Of a stretch of DNA of 64,000 bases, positions 40,885 to 49,046 are shown piece after piece. The DNA is from Streptomyces qaidamensis (GTDB taxonomy: Bacteria; Actinomycetota; Actinomycetes; Streptomycetales; Streptomycetaceae). The translations under genes and the position numbers were made by a program. Where the stretch lies: NCBI RefSeq assembly GCF_001611795.1, contig NZ_CP015098.1, positions 5,890,001-5,954,000 on the forward strand. Reading direction: 5' to 3'. The notes below the pieces were generated by a model. It saw nothing but the letters and a program-made list of their open reading frames with translations. It was not told the origin of the DNA and searched no databases. How positions within the stretch are numbered: position 1 is the first letter of the stretch; each line of letters starts with the position of its first letter.

Positions 40885-41490
40885 ATGTTCGACGTCGCCG
40901 TCTTCGGCTCCCTGTTCCTGACCCTCTTCGTCATCATGGATCCCCCGGGGATCACCCCGATCTTCCTCGCGCTCACCGCCGGCCGGCCCGGCAAGGTGCA
41001 GAAGCGGATGGCCTTCCAGGCCGTCTGCGTCGCCGGCGGTGTGATCACCGTGTTCGGTCTCCTCGGGCACCAGATCCTTAACTACCTGCACGTGTCCGTG
41101 CCCGCGCTGATGATCGCGGGCGGGTTGCTGCTCCTGCTGATCGCGCTGGACCTGCTCACCGGCAAGACCGACGAGCCGAAGCAGACCAAGGACGTCAACG
41201 TCGCCCTCGTACCGCTGGGCATGCCGCTGCTGGCCGGGCCCGGCGCGATCGTGTCGGTCATCCTCGCCGTGCAGAAGGCCCACAGCGTCGCCACCCAGGT
41301 GTCGGTCTGGGCGGCGATCATCGCCATCCACGTCGTGCTGTGGCTGGTGATGCGCTACTCGCTGGTGATCATCCGGATCATCAAGGACGGCGGTGTGGTC
41401 CTGGTGACCCGCCTCGCCGGCATGATGCTCTCCGCGATCGCCGTGCAGCAGATCATCAACGGCGTCACGCAGGTGATCCAGGGCAGCTGA
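40885..41490 (+). CDS. MarC family membrane protein
   Basis: A 201-residue protein with six membrane helices and the family marks IMDPPGITPIFLALT and LVPLGMPLLAGPGAIV. MarC/YchE/YhgN proteins have unknown transport function; the link to multiple antibiotic resistance was withdrawn in E. coli. Good TMs: LFLTLFVIM, GVITVFGLLG, ALMIAGGLLLLLIALDLL, VWAAIIAIHVVLWLVM, MMLSAIAVQQIING. Convergent with the protease-esterase gene, 9 bases between stops. Confidence 0.9.
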   Translation: MFDVAVFGSLFLTLFVIMDPPGITPIFLALTAGRPGKVQKRMAFQAVCVAGGVITVFGLLGHQILNYLHVSVPALMIAGGLLLLLIALDLLTGKTDEPKQTKDVNVALVPLGMPLLAGPGAIVSVILAVQKAHSVATQVSVWAAIIAIHVVLWLVMRYSLVIIRIIKDGGVVLVTRLAGMMLSAIAVQQIINGVTQVIQGS

Positions 41491-41499
41491 CGATCCCCG

Positions 41500-43578
41500 T
41501 CAGGCGCGCAGGACACCGCGGATCTCCCGGGCCGGTCCCGGGTGGCCGAGGTACTCGTCCATCTTGTGCGCGCGCTCGCGGCCGTTGGGGACGGCCAGCT
41601 GGGTGAGCTTCCCCCACCGTTCGTCCTCCAGGGGACAGCCGATGGCCACCGTGTCCGTGGGGCACCAGACGTTCACCCAGTCACGCACCCGGGGCGGCTG
41701 GTGCGGGCCGCGGGTGAGGAGCCGCTCGTTGACCCCGTCCAGGCCGAGCGGGCTGCCCGCGGTGACCAGCAGCACGGGGTCGAGGCTCTCGGGGAGCCGG
41801 GTCAGGAGGTCCACCCCCACGACCGTGCCCAGGCTGTGCGTGACCAGCACCAGCTCGCCGCTGGTCGGCATCGTCTCCATGACGCTGTCCAGCACCGCCT
41901 GCCGTACGGCGCTGTCCCCGAGGTACAGGTCGACGTCCCGCAGGAACGTGGCGATGGTCCACTCGTCCAGGTCCGACTTGGCGGCGAGCCAGGCCAGCGG
42001 CCGGTGCAGCACGCCGACCAGGCCCGCGCCGAAACCCTCCGTGGTCGCCGGACCGTTCTGGGGCATGCCGGCCCGGGCGGCCGCCTCGTAGAGCAGTCGC
42101 TCGTAGGAGCCCGTGGGCGACTCCGCGGCGAACATCTCGGCGGCAGCGGCGGCGCTCAGCTGGTCGAGGCCGATGGGCCCGGCCGCGCTCTCCCTGACGC
42201 TCACGAGGTCGTGCAGTCTCGTGCCGTAGAACGGGAACCACACGTCCTCCGGGTCCAGCGGAGGGAGCGTGGCGAGGGTGAGCCCGCGGTTCAGGCCGGC
42301 CGTCCAGGTACGGCGGAGCTCGTCGGGGTAGTTGTCCTGCTGGTCACGGCCGTGCAGGAAGACCAGGTGCTGACGGCCGCCGAAGGCGCCGGCGCGGGCC
42401 CGGAGCCCGACCCTGGGCCGCTCGCCCCCGGCCCTGGGGGCCGTCGTGGCGGCTTCGGGGACCGAGGGGATCGTGACACCCGGTACCGCGGTCGTCCCCT
42501 GCGGCTGTGCCCCGGGGGCCGGCGCGGTGGTCATGGCCTGGTCCAGGCCGGCGTCCGGACCCATCTCGGCCAGCAGGGCACGCCGCGCCGGGTCGAGGTC
42601 CAGCCCGGCCAGGTGCTTGAGGATCGAGCTGATCCGGACGCCCTCGTTGGCGACCCAATCGATGGCGTCGTCGCCGTCGCCCTGCTGCCAGGGCCGGCCG
42701 TCCTTGCGCAGGACGCGGCCCTGGTCGTCCTTCTTGGGCACGCCGCTGTGGTGCAGCGCCACGACCTCCCACTGGTCGTTGAAGACGGGGGAGCCGGAGT
42801 TCCCCGGTTCGGTGTCGGTCGTGTAGTGCACGAAGTCGTCGAGGCGGACCAGCACCGCGTTGTCGCGCAGTGCGATCTCCTTCAGCCGCCCCGAGGGGTG
42901 GCCGATGATGTTGACCTTCTCGCCGAGCACCAGCTTGCCGAGCTGCACGCTCAGCCGGTTCCAGCCGAAGATCTCGCCCGGAGGCGGGCCGTCCAGGGTG
43001 GGCGCGACCGCCACGAGGGCGAAGTCGAGCCGCCGGTCCGCCGCGAAGAAGGTCCCGGGGTCGAGCTCCATCCGGACGACCGTGTCGGGCAGGTTGTCTG
43101 CGGTGACCTGGGCGTTGAACTCCGCGAAGCAGCGGCGCGCGAAGCTCTCGTCGGGCAGGACGTGGTGGTTGGTCATCATCAGCCGCGGCGAGACCAGGAA
43201 GCCGGTGCCGTGCGGCAGCTCGCGGCCGTCGCGCCGCAGCGTGATCCGGGCGACCGTGGCCCCGGCCCTGACCCCGCGCGGCAGGAAGCTCCAGGCCTGG
43301 AGCTCGTTGGACAGGTCGATGATCCGCTCGTTGGCGTCGGGCAGGTCCATGGCTTCGCGGTGGATGTCCGCCACCACCGCCGAGGGCGACAGACCGCCCC
43401 GGTCGAGGATCCGGTCGGCGCGCACGGCGAGGGCGTCCGGGGAGTCGGGGAACCGCACACCGGCCGCCAGCCGGCCCTCCACCCGCTCGCGCTCCGCGGC
43501 GGAGTCCTCGTAGCGCCGTGCGGCCTCGTCGGCTGCCTGCTCGTGCAGTTCCTGGTGTGACCGGTCCGTCACCGACAT
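41500..43578 (-). CDS. Fusion of a V8-like serine protease and an alpha/beta hydrolase
   Basis: A 692-residue protein without signal peptide. Residues 1-100: helical, charged lead. About 105-320: a trypsin-fold peptidase with GTGFLVSPRLMMTNHHVLPD (His139), RRLDFALVAV (Asp185) and TDTEPGNSGSPVFND (Ser261). A disordered Ala/Pro linker (about 360-420). About 430-690: an alpha/beta hydrolase, HLVFLHGRDQQDNYPDELRR, nucleophile in LVTHSLGTVVG (Ser582) and a late region VRDWVNVWCPTDTVAIG. Trypsin-like peptidases joined to effector domains occur in actinobacterial conflict systems; that is an analogy. A 50-codon gene lies just upstream. ATG follows GGTGGAGC. Confidence 0.88.
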   Translation of the reverse strand: MSVTDRSHQELHEQAADEAARRYEDSAAERERVEGRLAAGVRFPDSPDALAVRADRILDRGGLSPSAVVADIHREAMDLPDANERIIDLSNELQAWSFLPRGVRAGATVARITLRRDGRELPHGTGFLVSPRLMMTNHHVLPDESFARRCFAEFNAQVTADNLPDTVVRMELDPGTFFAADRRLDFALVAVAPTLDGPPPGEIFGWNRLSVQLGKLVLGEKVNIIGHPSGRLKEIALRDNAVLVRLDDFVHYTTDTEPGNSGSPVFNDQWEVVALHHSGVPKKDDQGRVLRKDGRPWQQGDGDDAIDWVANEGVRISSILKHLAGLDLDPARRALLAEMGPDAGLDQAMTTAPAPGAQPQGTTAVPGVTIPSVPEAATTAPRAGGERPRVGLRARAGAFGGRQHLVFLHGRDQQDNYPDELRRTWTAGLNRGLTLATLPPLDPEDVWFPFYGTRLHDLVSVRESAAGPIGLDQLSAAAAAEMFAAESPTGSYERLLYEAAARAGMPQNGPATTEGFGAGLVGVLHRPLAWLAAKSDLDEWTIATFLRDVDLYLGDSAVRQAVLDSVMETMPTSGELVLVTHSLGTVVGVDLLTRLPESLDPVLLVTAGSPLGLDGVNERLLTRGPHQPPRVRDWVNVWCPTDTVAIGCPLEDERWGKLTQLAVPNGRERAHKMDEYLGHPGPAREIRGVLRA

Positions 43579-43654
43579 GCTCCACCGTCCTGTTCTGGTT
43601 CGCGCTGGGCTCCTCAGCCAGTACGCCCCCGACCAGGGAGGTCCGCAACAGCGG

Positions 43655-43686
43655 AGCCCCCGCACGGCCGATGCCGGGCGGGGGCT
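43655..43686. terminator. Hairpin between the 50-codon gene and the protease gene
   Basis: AGCCCCCGC pairs perfectly with GCGGGGGCT across 14 bases, 27 bases after the small gene's stop and 77 bases before the protease start; terminator or attenuator. Confidence 0.6.
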
Positions 43687-43712
43687 TTCGAAGTGTGGGA
43701 GAGCTGCGCGCG

Positions 43713-43865
43713 TTATGAGGCCGTGGTCCCGGCCGGGCGGATCCAGAGGCGCTGCCCTATGGCGGCCGCCTGCTGAACGATGCGGTTGACGGAGGCGGCG
43801 TCCACAACGGTCGAGTCCACAGCAGTGCCGTCGACGTCGTCGAGTCGCATGATTTCGAAGCGCAA
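43713..43865 (-). CDS. 50-residue peptide of unknown function
   Basis: A TTG start (43865) with GGGAGAAG just upstream gives MRFEIMRLDDVDGTAVDSTV, then VDAASVNRIVQQAAAIGQR and LWIRPAGTTAS, TAA stop. The composition is not random: a conserved-looking acidic start, an amphipathic helix (ASVNRIVQQAAAIGQRL) and an Arg-Pro end. An internal ATG (codon 6) is a possible alternative start but lacks a site. I do not recall a family with certainty. It could be a precursor peptide, an inhibitor or a regulator of the following protease-esterase; only position suggests that. Confidence 0.65.
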   Translation of the reverse strand: MRFEIMRLDDVDGTAVDSTVVDAASVNRIVQQAAAIGQRLWIRPAGTTAS

Positions 43866-44092
43866 GGGCTTCTCCCTTCGTCTGGTCATCCTCCTGAGGA
43901 GAACTACTCGGTGTGCGGCCCACCGGCATCGGTGCTCGGTGTTCCGTATGGGTCAACAGGGATGCACGTGTCAAACATTCCCTACGCTAAGGAAATTTTT
44001 CGAACTGCTAATTACCAAGCCGTAAGAGTGTCGTTACGGGACCGACCGGGACCGGTTGTGTTCACAGCGTGACCGCCGGGACAATGGAGGTG

Positions 44093-44986
44093 ATGAACGA
44101 CGATCTCCCGGCCCTCAGCGCCCGCATCGACCACACCAACGAGCTGCTCCAGCGCATGCTCGCCGAGGTGGCGAAGACGCCCTCGACCCACGCGATCTTC
44201 GTCGATGCCGGGTACCTGTACGCGGCCGGAGGACGCCTCATCGCCGGCACGGAGGACCGCCGCGCTTTCGACCTGGACGCCGAAGGCCTGATCGACGCCC
44301 TCATCGACAAGGCCCGCACGATCTTCGCGGACAGCCGGCTGCTGCGGGTCTACTGGTACGACGGCGCCCGCCGCCGCATCCACACGGCCGAGCAGCAGAC
44401 CATCGCGGAGCTGCCGGACGTCAAGGTGCGCCTCGGCAACCTCAACGCCAACAACCAGCAAAAGGGCGTCGATTCGCTCATCCGCTCCGACCTGGAGTCC
44501 CTCGCCCGGCACCGCGCCATCAGCGACGCGGCCCTGCTCGGCGGCGACGAGGACCTGGTGTCGGCGGTGGAGGCGGCCCAGGGGTACGGCGCCCGGGTCC
44601 ACCTCTGGGGCATCGAGGCCCCGGAGGGCCGCAACCAGGCGGAGCCCCTCCTGTGGGAGGTCGACAGCCAGCGCACCTTCGACCTCGACTTCTTCAAGCC
44701 GTACGTCTCCCGCCGCACGGCCCCCGCCTACGAGACGGCCGCCGGCCGGCCCACCCGCGAGGACGTGCGGTTCGTGGGCGCGCAGATCGCGGCGAAGTGG
44801 CTGGCGGCACGCGGCCGGGACACACTGGTCGAGCTGCTGCCCGGCCACCCGTACCTGCCCGGCTCGGTGGACCAGGACCTGCTCGTGGAGGCGGAGGGTC
44901 TCCTGCAGTACTCACTGCGCGGCCAGGCGGACCTGCGGCGGGCACTGCGGGACGGCTTCTGGGATCACCTGCGGACGCAGTACTAG
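44093..44986 (+). CDS. NYN/PIN-like domain protein (putative RNase)
   Basis: A 297-residue protein. After an N-terminal coiled segment (LSARIDHTNELLQRMLAEV) it has the NYN fold: THAIFVDAGYLYAAGG (first catalytic Asp), LLRVYWYDGARRR, GVDSLIRSDLESLARHRA and AALLGGDEDLVSAVEAAQGYG (later Asp residues). NYN proteins are probable Mg2+-dependent RNases acting on tRNA, rRNA or antisense RNA. The ATG at 44093 is very close to GGAGG, and GTG at 44069 is an alternative. It ends in CTAG shared with the convergent gene's stop. Confidence 0.85.
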   Translation: MNDDLPALSARIDHTNELLQRMLAEVAKTPSTHAIFVDAGYLYAAGGRLIAGTEDRRAFDLDAEGLIDALIDKARTIFADSRLLRVYWYDGARRRIHTAEQQTIAELPDVKVRLGNLNANNQQKGVDSLIRSDLESLARHRAISDAALLGGDEDLVSAVEAAQGYGARVHLWGIEAPEGRNQAEPLLWEVDSQRTFDLDFFKPYVSRRTAPAYETAAGRPTREDVRFVGAQIAAKWLAARGRDTLVELLPGHPYLPGSVDQDLLVEAEGLLQYSLRGQADLRRALRDGFWDHLRTQY

Positions 44987-45882
44987 GGCGTGCCGGCAGC
45001 GGCCTTCGACGGGCCCGGCCCGATGCCGTCCCAGAAGTCGGCGAGGGCGTGGGCCGTCGGGATCGGCCGGTCGGCGTTGGGGGAGTGCTCGGCCCCGGTG
45101 ACGACCGTGCGGTGCGCCTCCAGCCGCAGGGCCATGTCGTCGAGGAGCGCCACCGGCCAGGTGTCGTCGTGCGCGCCCGACAGGACGTGGAACGGCAGCG
45201 GGACGGCGGCGAGTTCGGCCACCCGGTCCGGCTCGGTGCACAACTGACGTCCGGTCGCGAGCAGTTGTGCGGGACTGTGGCCGAGCCAGCGGCGGCGCAG
45301 CTGGTCCTGATCACCGAGGCCGCGGGCGGGCCCGCCGACTTCCTCCGGCGGTCCCATGGCCTGGATGGCCTCCCACACCTCCTCCATCGACAGCACGGCG
45401 AGCGCGTCCCGCAGCAGCTTCACGCGCTGTTGCTGGGAGACGGAGATCTCCGCCGGGCCGGACGAGACCAGCGTGAAGGAGACGAAGGGGGAGTGGTCGA
45501 GCAGCACGGCCGCACGGGCGATCTGCCCGCCGAGCGAGTGCCCCACGAGGTGGACGGGCCCGCCCAGCGCCTCGGCCTGCGCGAGCACGTCCCGCGCCAG
45601 TTCCCGCTGGGCGTAGGCGGATTCGTCGTCCAGGGGACCGTCCGACTCGTGCTGCCCCCGCCCGTCCACGGCGACGACCCGGTACCCCCGCTGTGCGAGC
45701 GGCTCGTGCAGCAACCGGAAGTCCTCCTTGCTCCCGGTGAACCCCGGCAGCATCAGGACGACTCCCCTGCCTTCCTCACCCGCCGCCGGCGACGAGTCGA
45801 CGACGGCGAACTCGCCGCGCGCGGTGCGCAGGAGGTAGGCGCGGGCGCCCGGGGGCGGGGGGAAGGCGGGGCGGCTGGTCAC
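44983..45882 (-). CDS. Alpha/beta hydrolase
   Basis: A 299-residue hydrolase: VVLMLPGFTGSKEDFRLLHE (oxyanion turn), VVAVDGRGQHESDGP, nucleophile in LVGHSLGGQIARAA, acid in VLSGAHDDTWP and base in VTGAEHSPNAD. No signal peptide. The GTG at 45882 begins TSRPAFPPPPGARAY; the frame is open far upstream only because it is antisense to nothing and passes into the helicase repeats. Its stop TAG interlocks with that of the NYN gene (CTAG). Substrate unknown; may belong to the esterase/epoxide hydrolase branch. Confidence 0.88.
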   Translation of the reverse strand: MTSRPAFPPPPGARAYLLRTARGEFAVVDSSPAAGEEGRGVVLMLPGFTGSKEDFRLLHEPLAQRGYRVVAVDGRGQHESDGPLDDESAYAQRELARDVLAQAEALGGPVHLVGHSLGGQIARAAVLLDHSPFVSFTLVSSGPAEISVSQQQRVKLLRDALAVLSMEEVWEAIQAMGPPEEVGGPARGLGDQDQLRRRWLGHSPAQLLATGRQLCTEPDRVAELAAVPLPFHVLSGAHDDTWPVALLDDMALRLEAHRTVVTGAEHSPNADRPIPTAHALADFWDGIGPGPSKAAAGTP

Positions 45883-45929
45883 GGGGCGAGGGTAGCGGGT
45901 GGGAACCGCCCCCGGGCTCCGGGTGAACG

Positions 45930-45968
45930 CCGACGGCCCGGCTCCCCGTGAGGGGGCCGGGCCGTCGG
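45930..45968 (-). terminator. Terminator of the helicase gene
   Basis: CCGACGGCCCGGC pairs with GCCGGGCCGTCGG (13 bp), continued inside by CCCC-GTGA-GGGG; 11 bases after the helicase stop. Confidence 0.88.
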
Positions 45969-45979
45969 AAAGGGGTGTG

Positions 45980-48661
45980 TCAGCCCTCCGTGAACTCCGC
46001 GGCGGCCGTGGCCTTGCGGGTGCGGCGGGCCCTGGGCTTCGCCTCCGTCGCGTCCTCCGAAGCGGCAGCCGTGGCGGCCGTGGTCGCCTTGCGCGTACGG
46101 CGCGGCTTGGCGGCCTCCGGCTCCTGATCCGCCTGTGCGGGGATCTCGGTGGGCTCGGCAGCCTTGCGGGTGCGGCGGCGCGGCTTGGCCTCCGTGCCCT
46201 CGGCCGTGTCGACGGCGGCCTCGGCCGCTGCGGCGGTCTTCCGCGTGCGGCGCGGCTTGGCCTCGGCGGCTTCCGCGTCCGGGGCGGTGGCGGCGGTCTT
46301 CCGCGTGCGCCGCGGCTTGGCCTCGGCGGTCTCCGGCTCCTGAGCCGTCTGGGCCGGGATCTCGGCGACGGCCGCTGCGGCCGTCTTGCGAGCGCGGCGC
46401 GGCTTGGCCTCCGTGCCTTCCGCCGTGTCGACGGCGTCCTGCGCCGGGGTGGCTGCCTTGCGGGTGCGGCGCGGCTTGGTCTCCGTGGCCTCCGGCACCT
46501 CGGCCGTGGCCGTGGTCTCGGCGGTCTTGCGGGTGCGGCGGCGCGGCTTGGCCTCGGTGGCCTCGGCCGTGTCGACGGCGGCCTCGGCCGCCGCTGCCGT
46601 CGCCTTGCGCGTACGCCGGGGCTTCGCCGCGGGCGCCTCGGCGGTGTCCTGTGCCGCTGCGGCCGTCTTGCGGGTGCGGCGCGGCTTGGCCTCGGTCGCC
46701 TCGGCCGTGTCGACGCTCGCCTCGGCCTTCGCGGCCGTCTTGCGGGTCCGTCGCGGCTTCGTCTCCGCCGGCTCCGCAGCGGACTCGGTGGTTCCCGCGG
46801 CCGTGTCGACCGCCGATTCGGCCGCGGACGCCGCCGTGGCCTTGCGGGTGCGGCGGCGCGGCGTGGCGGCGGCAGCCTCCGGCAGCGTGGCTTCCGCAGC
46901 GGCGGGGGCCTCGGCGACGATCGCCGGCTCCGGGGCCGACGGGGCCACCGCGGCCTCGGTCTCCACCGCGGGCGTCTCCGAGCGGCGCGTACGACGTCGG
47001 CGCGGCTTCGCGGCCGTCTCCGGAGCCTCGGCAGTCGTGCCCTCCGCCGTCGCGACGGCGGTCTCCGCCTGCTCGGACGCGGGGGACTCGACCGCCGTGA
47101 CCGGAGCCGCCTCGGACTGGGCCCCGCCGCGGGTGCGGCGACGGCGGCGCGGGGTGCGCGGGGCCGTGACGGCGTCCGCCTCGGCGGCGCCGTCGGTGGC
47201 CGTGATGTCCGGCGCGGTGGTGCCGGCGGACTCGGGCGCCCCGTCCATCGCGGCACCGCCGCGCGTACGACGGCGGCGACGCGGCGTACGCGACGACGAG
47301 CGCTCGCGGTCGGCCGAACGGGACTCGTCCCGGTCGCCGCGGCCACCTCGGCCGTCGCGACCGCGCGGCCCCCGGCCGCCGGTCTCGCCCAGGTCCTCCA
47401 GCTCCTCCGCGTCCAGCCCGGCGCGCTTGCGCTCCGAGCGCGGCAGGACGCCCTTCGTGCCCTCGGGGATACCGAGGTCGGTGAAGAGGTGCGGGGAGGT
47501 GGAGTACGTCTCCGGCGGGTCGTTGAAGCCCAGGTCCAGCGCCTTGTTGATCAGCTGCCAGCGCGGGATGTCGTCCCAGTCGACGAGCGTGATCGCGATG
47601 CCCTTGGCGCCCGCGCGGCCCGTACGGCCGATGCGGTGCAGGTACGTCTTCTCCTCTTCCGGCGACTGGTAGTTGATGACGTGCGTGACGCCCTCGACGT
47701 CGATGCCGCGCGCGGCGACGTCGGTGCAGACGAGCACGTCCACCTTGCCGTTGCGGAAGGCACGCAGGGCCTGCTCGCGGGCGCCCTGGCCCAGGTCGCC
47801 GTGGACCGCGCCGGAGGCGAAGCCGCGCTGCTTGAGCTGGTCGGCGAGGTCGGCCGCCGTGCGTTTGGTGCGGCAGAAGACCATGACCAGCCCGCGGCCC
47901 TCGGCCTGAAGGATGCGCGCGACCATCTCGGGCTTGTCCATGTTGTGCGCGCGGTAGATGAACTGCTTGGTGTTCGCGACCGTCTTGCCCGCGTCGTCCG
48001 GCGCCGTGGCGCTGATGTGCGTGGGCTGCGACATGTAGCGGCGGGCGAGGCCGATGACCGCGCCCGGCATGGTGGCCGAGAACAGCATCGTCTGGCGCCG
48101 CACCGGCAGCATGTTGATGATCTTCTCGACGTCGGGCAGGAAGCCCAGGTCGAGCATTTCGTCGGCCTCGTCGAGAACCAGGCTCTTGACGTGCTTCAGG
48201 TTCAGCTTCTTCTGCCCGGCGAGGTCGAGGAGCCGGCCCGGGGTGCCGACGACCACGTCGACGCCCTTCTTCAGGGCCTCGACCTGGGGCTCGTAGGCCC
48301 GGCCGCCGTAGATGGCGAGGACGCGTACGTTACGCACCTTGCCCGCGGTCAGCAGGTCGTTGGTGACCTGCGTGCACAGCTCGCGGGTGGGGACGACGAC
48401 GAGCGCCTGCGGGGCCTCGGTGAGGGCCTCGGGCTCGGCGCGCCCGGCCTCGACGTCGGCGGGGACGGTGACGCGCTCCAGGAGCGGGAGACCGAAGCCC
48501 AGCGTCTTGCCGGTGCCGGTCTTGGCCTGGCCGATGACGTCCGTGCCCGTCAGGGCCACGGGGAGCGTCATCTCCTGGATGGGGAAGGGGGTGATGATGC
48601 CGACGGCTTCAAGGGCCTCGGCGGTCTCGGGGAGGATTCCGAGCTCTCGGAACGTAGTCAG
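45980..48661 (-). CDS. DEAD-box RNA helicase with long basic repeat tail, CTG start proposed
   Basis: An 893-residue helicase. Core: Q-motif region ITPFPIQEM, Walker A AKTGTGKT (46-53), PTRELCTQV, DEAD at 164-167 (LVLDEADEMLD), LFSATMPG, VLVCTDVAARGIDVEGV and HRIGRTGRAG. After about residue 455 come some 430 residues rich in Lys/Arg/Ala with about 15 copies of PRRTRK-like units. The homologous start TTFRELGILPETAEALEAVG lies upstream of the first ATG (48571), in frame, with no ATG/GTG/TTG available; CTG at 48659-48661 follows AGAGGCAGC. Corresponds to RhlE-like Rv3211 by neighbourhood. Confidence 0.92.
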   Translation of the reverse strand: MTTFRELGILPETAEALEAVGIITPFPIQEMTLPVALTGTDVIGQAKTGTGKTLGFGLPLLERVTVPADVEAGRAEPEALTEAPQALVVVPTRELCTQVTNDLLTAGKVRNVRVLAIYGGRAYEPQVEALKKGVDVVVGTPGRLLDLAGQKKLNLKHVKSLVLDEADEMLDLGFLPDVEKIINMLPVRRQTMLFSATMPGAVIGLARRYMSQPTHISATAPDDAGKTVANTKQFIYRAHNMDKPEMVARILQAEGRGLVMVFCRTKRTAADLADQLKQRGFASGAVHGDLGQGAREQALRAFRNGKVDVLVCTDVAARGIDVEGVTHVINYQSPEEEKTYLHRIGRTGRAGAKGIAITLVDWDDIPRWQLINKALDLGFNDPPETYSTSPHLFTDLGIPEGTKGVLPRSERKRAGLDAEELEDLGETGGRGPRGRDGRGGRGDRDESRSADRERSSSRTPRRRRRTRGGAAMDGAPESAGTTAPDITATDGAAEADAVTAPRTPRRRRRTRGGAQSEAAPVTAVESPASEQAETAVATAEGTTAEAPETAAKPRRRRTRRSETPAVETEAAVAPSAPEPAIVAEAPAAAEATLPEAAAATPRRRTRKATAASAAESAVDTAAGTTESAAEPAETKPRRTRKTAAKAEASVDTAEATEAKPRRTRKTAAAAQDTAEAPAAKPRRTRKATAAAAEAAVDTAEATEAKPRRRTRKTAETTATAEVPEATETKPRRTRKAATPAQDAVDTAEGTEAKPRRARKTAAAAVAEIPAQTAQEPETAEAKPRRTRKTAATAPDAEAAEAKPRRTRKTAAAAEAAVDTAEGTEAKPRRRTRKAAEPTEIPAQADQEPEAAKPRRTRKATTAATAAASEDATEAKPRARRTRKATAAAEFTEG
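45990..47290 (-). repeat. PRRTRK repeat array in the helicase C-terminus
   Basis: About 12 units of the form AKPRRTRKTAAAAE (variants RRRTRK, RRARK) and three degenerate units PRRRRRTRGG, spaced 20-45 residues, separated by Ala/Glu/Thr-rich spacers such as DTAEATE. Basic patches alternating with acidic spacers suggest RNA binding. Confidence 0.88.
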
Positions 48662-49046
48662 GGTGCTGCCTCTTCTGTGTGGGCGGCGCGAGGCGAGCGC
48701 GGGGTCGTGTCAGACCGTGCCGGGGACGTCGGCTGCTTACGGGCGGGCCGAAAAGCACGGGACCGCGCCGACGCTCTAGCGCTCGTGCCGCTGAGGGTGT
48801 CCCCCTCCGGGACTCGTACGCACTGAGGCGGACGGCCGGGGAGGGCTGTCGGGTCGGAGCCGATCGGGCCACCGACCGGGCATCCTCATACGTGCGGCCT
48901 GTCGAGGTACGTCGACGTACCAGCAGGCGCATTACCACCATACCCCGGAATCGCGCACATGCGATGGCCGATTCGGTCACGTAGTCGTCGTCACAGTGAT
49001 TGACCAGGGCCTTACGCCCCCCGGCGGGCAGACTATTGTGCGCTGC
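48662..49046. other. 385-bp intergenic region, divergent promoters
   Basis: Between the helicase (minus) and the ferritin-like gene (plus). I see no gene with a ribosome site. The part next to the helicase would be its leader (about 50-200 bases); DEAD-box genes often have long regulated leaders. An A/T-richer patch at about 48955-48990 is a likely promoter zone for the plus gene. Confidence 0.4.

Noticed and set aside
41542..43560. A 672-codon plus-strand open frame
   Set aside because: Antisense to the protease-esterase fusion, whose complete catalytic motifs fix the real strand.
45899..48826. A 975-codon plus-strand open frame with Leu/Gly/Arg repeats
   Set aside because: Antisense shadow of the helicase and its PRRTRK repeats.
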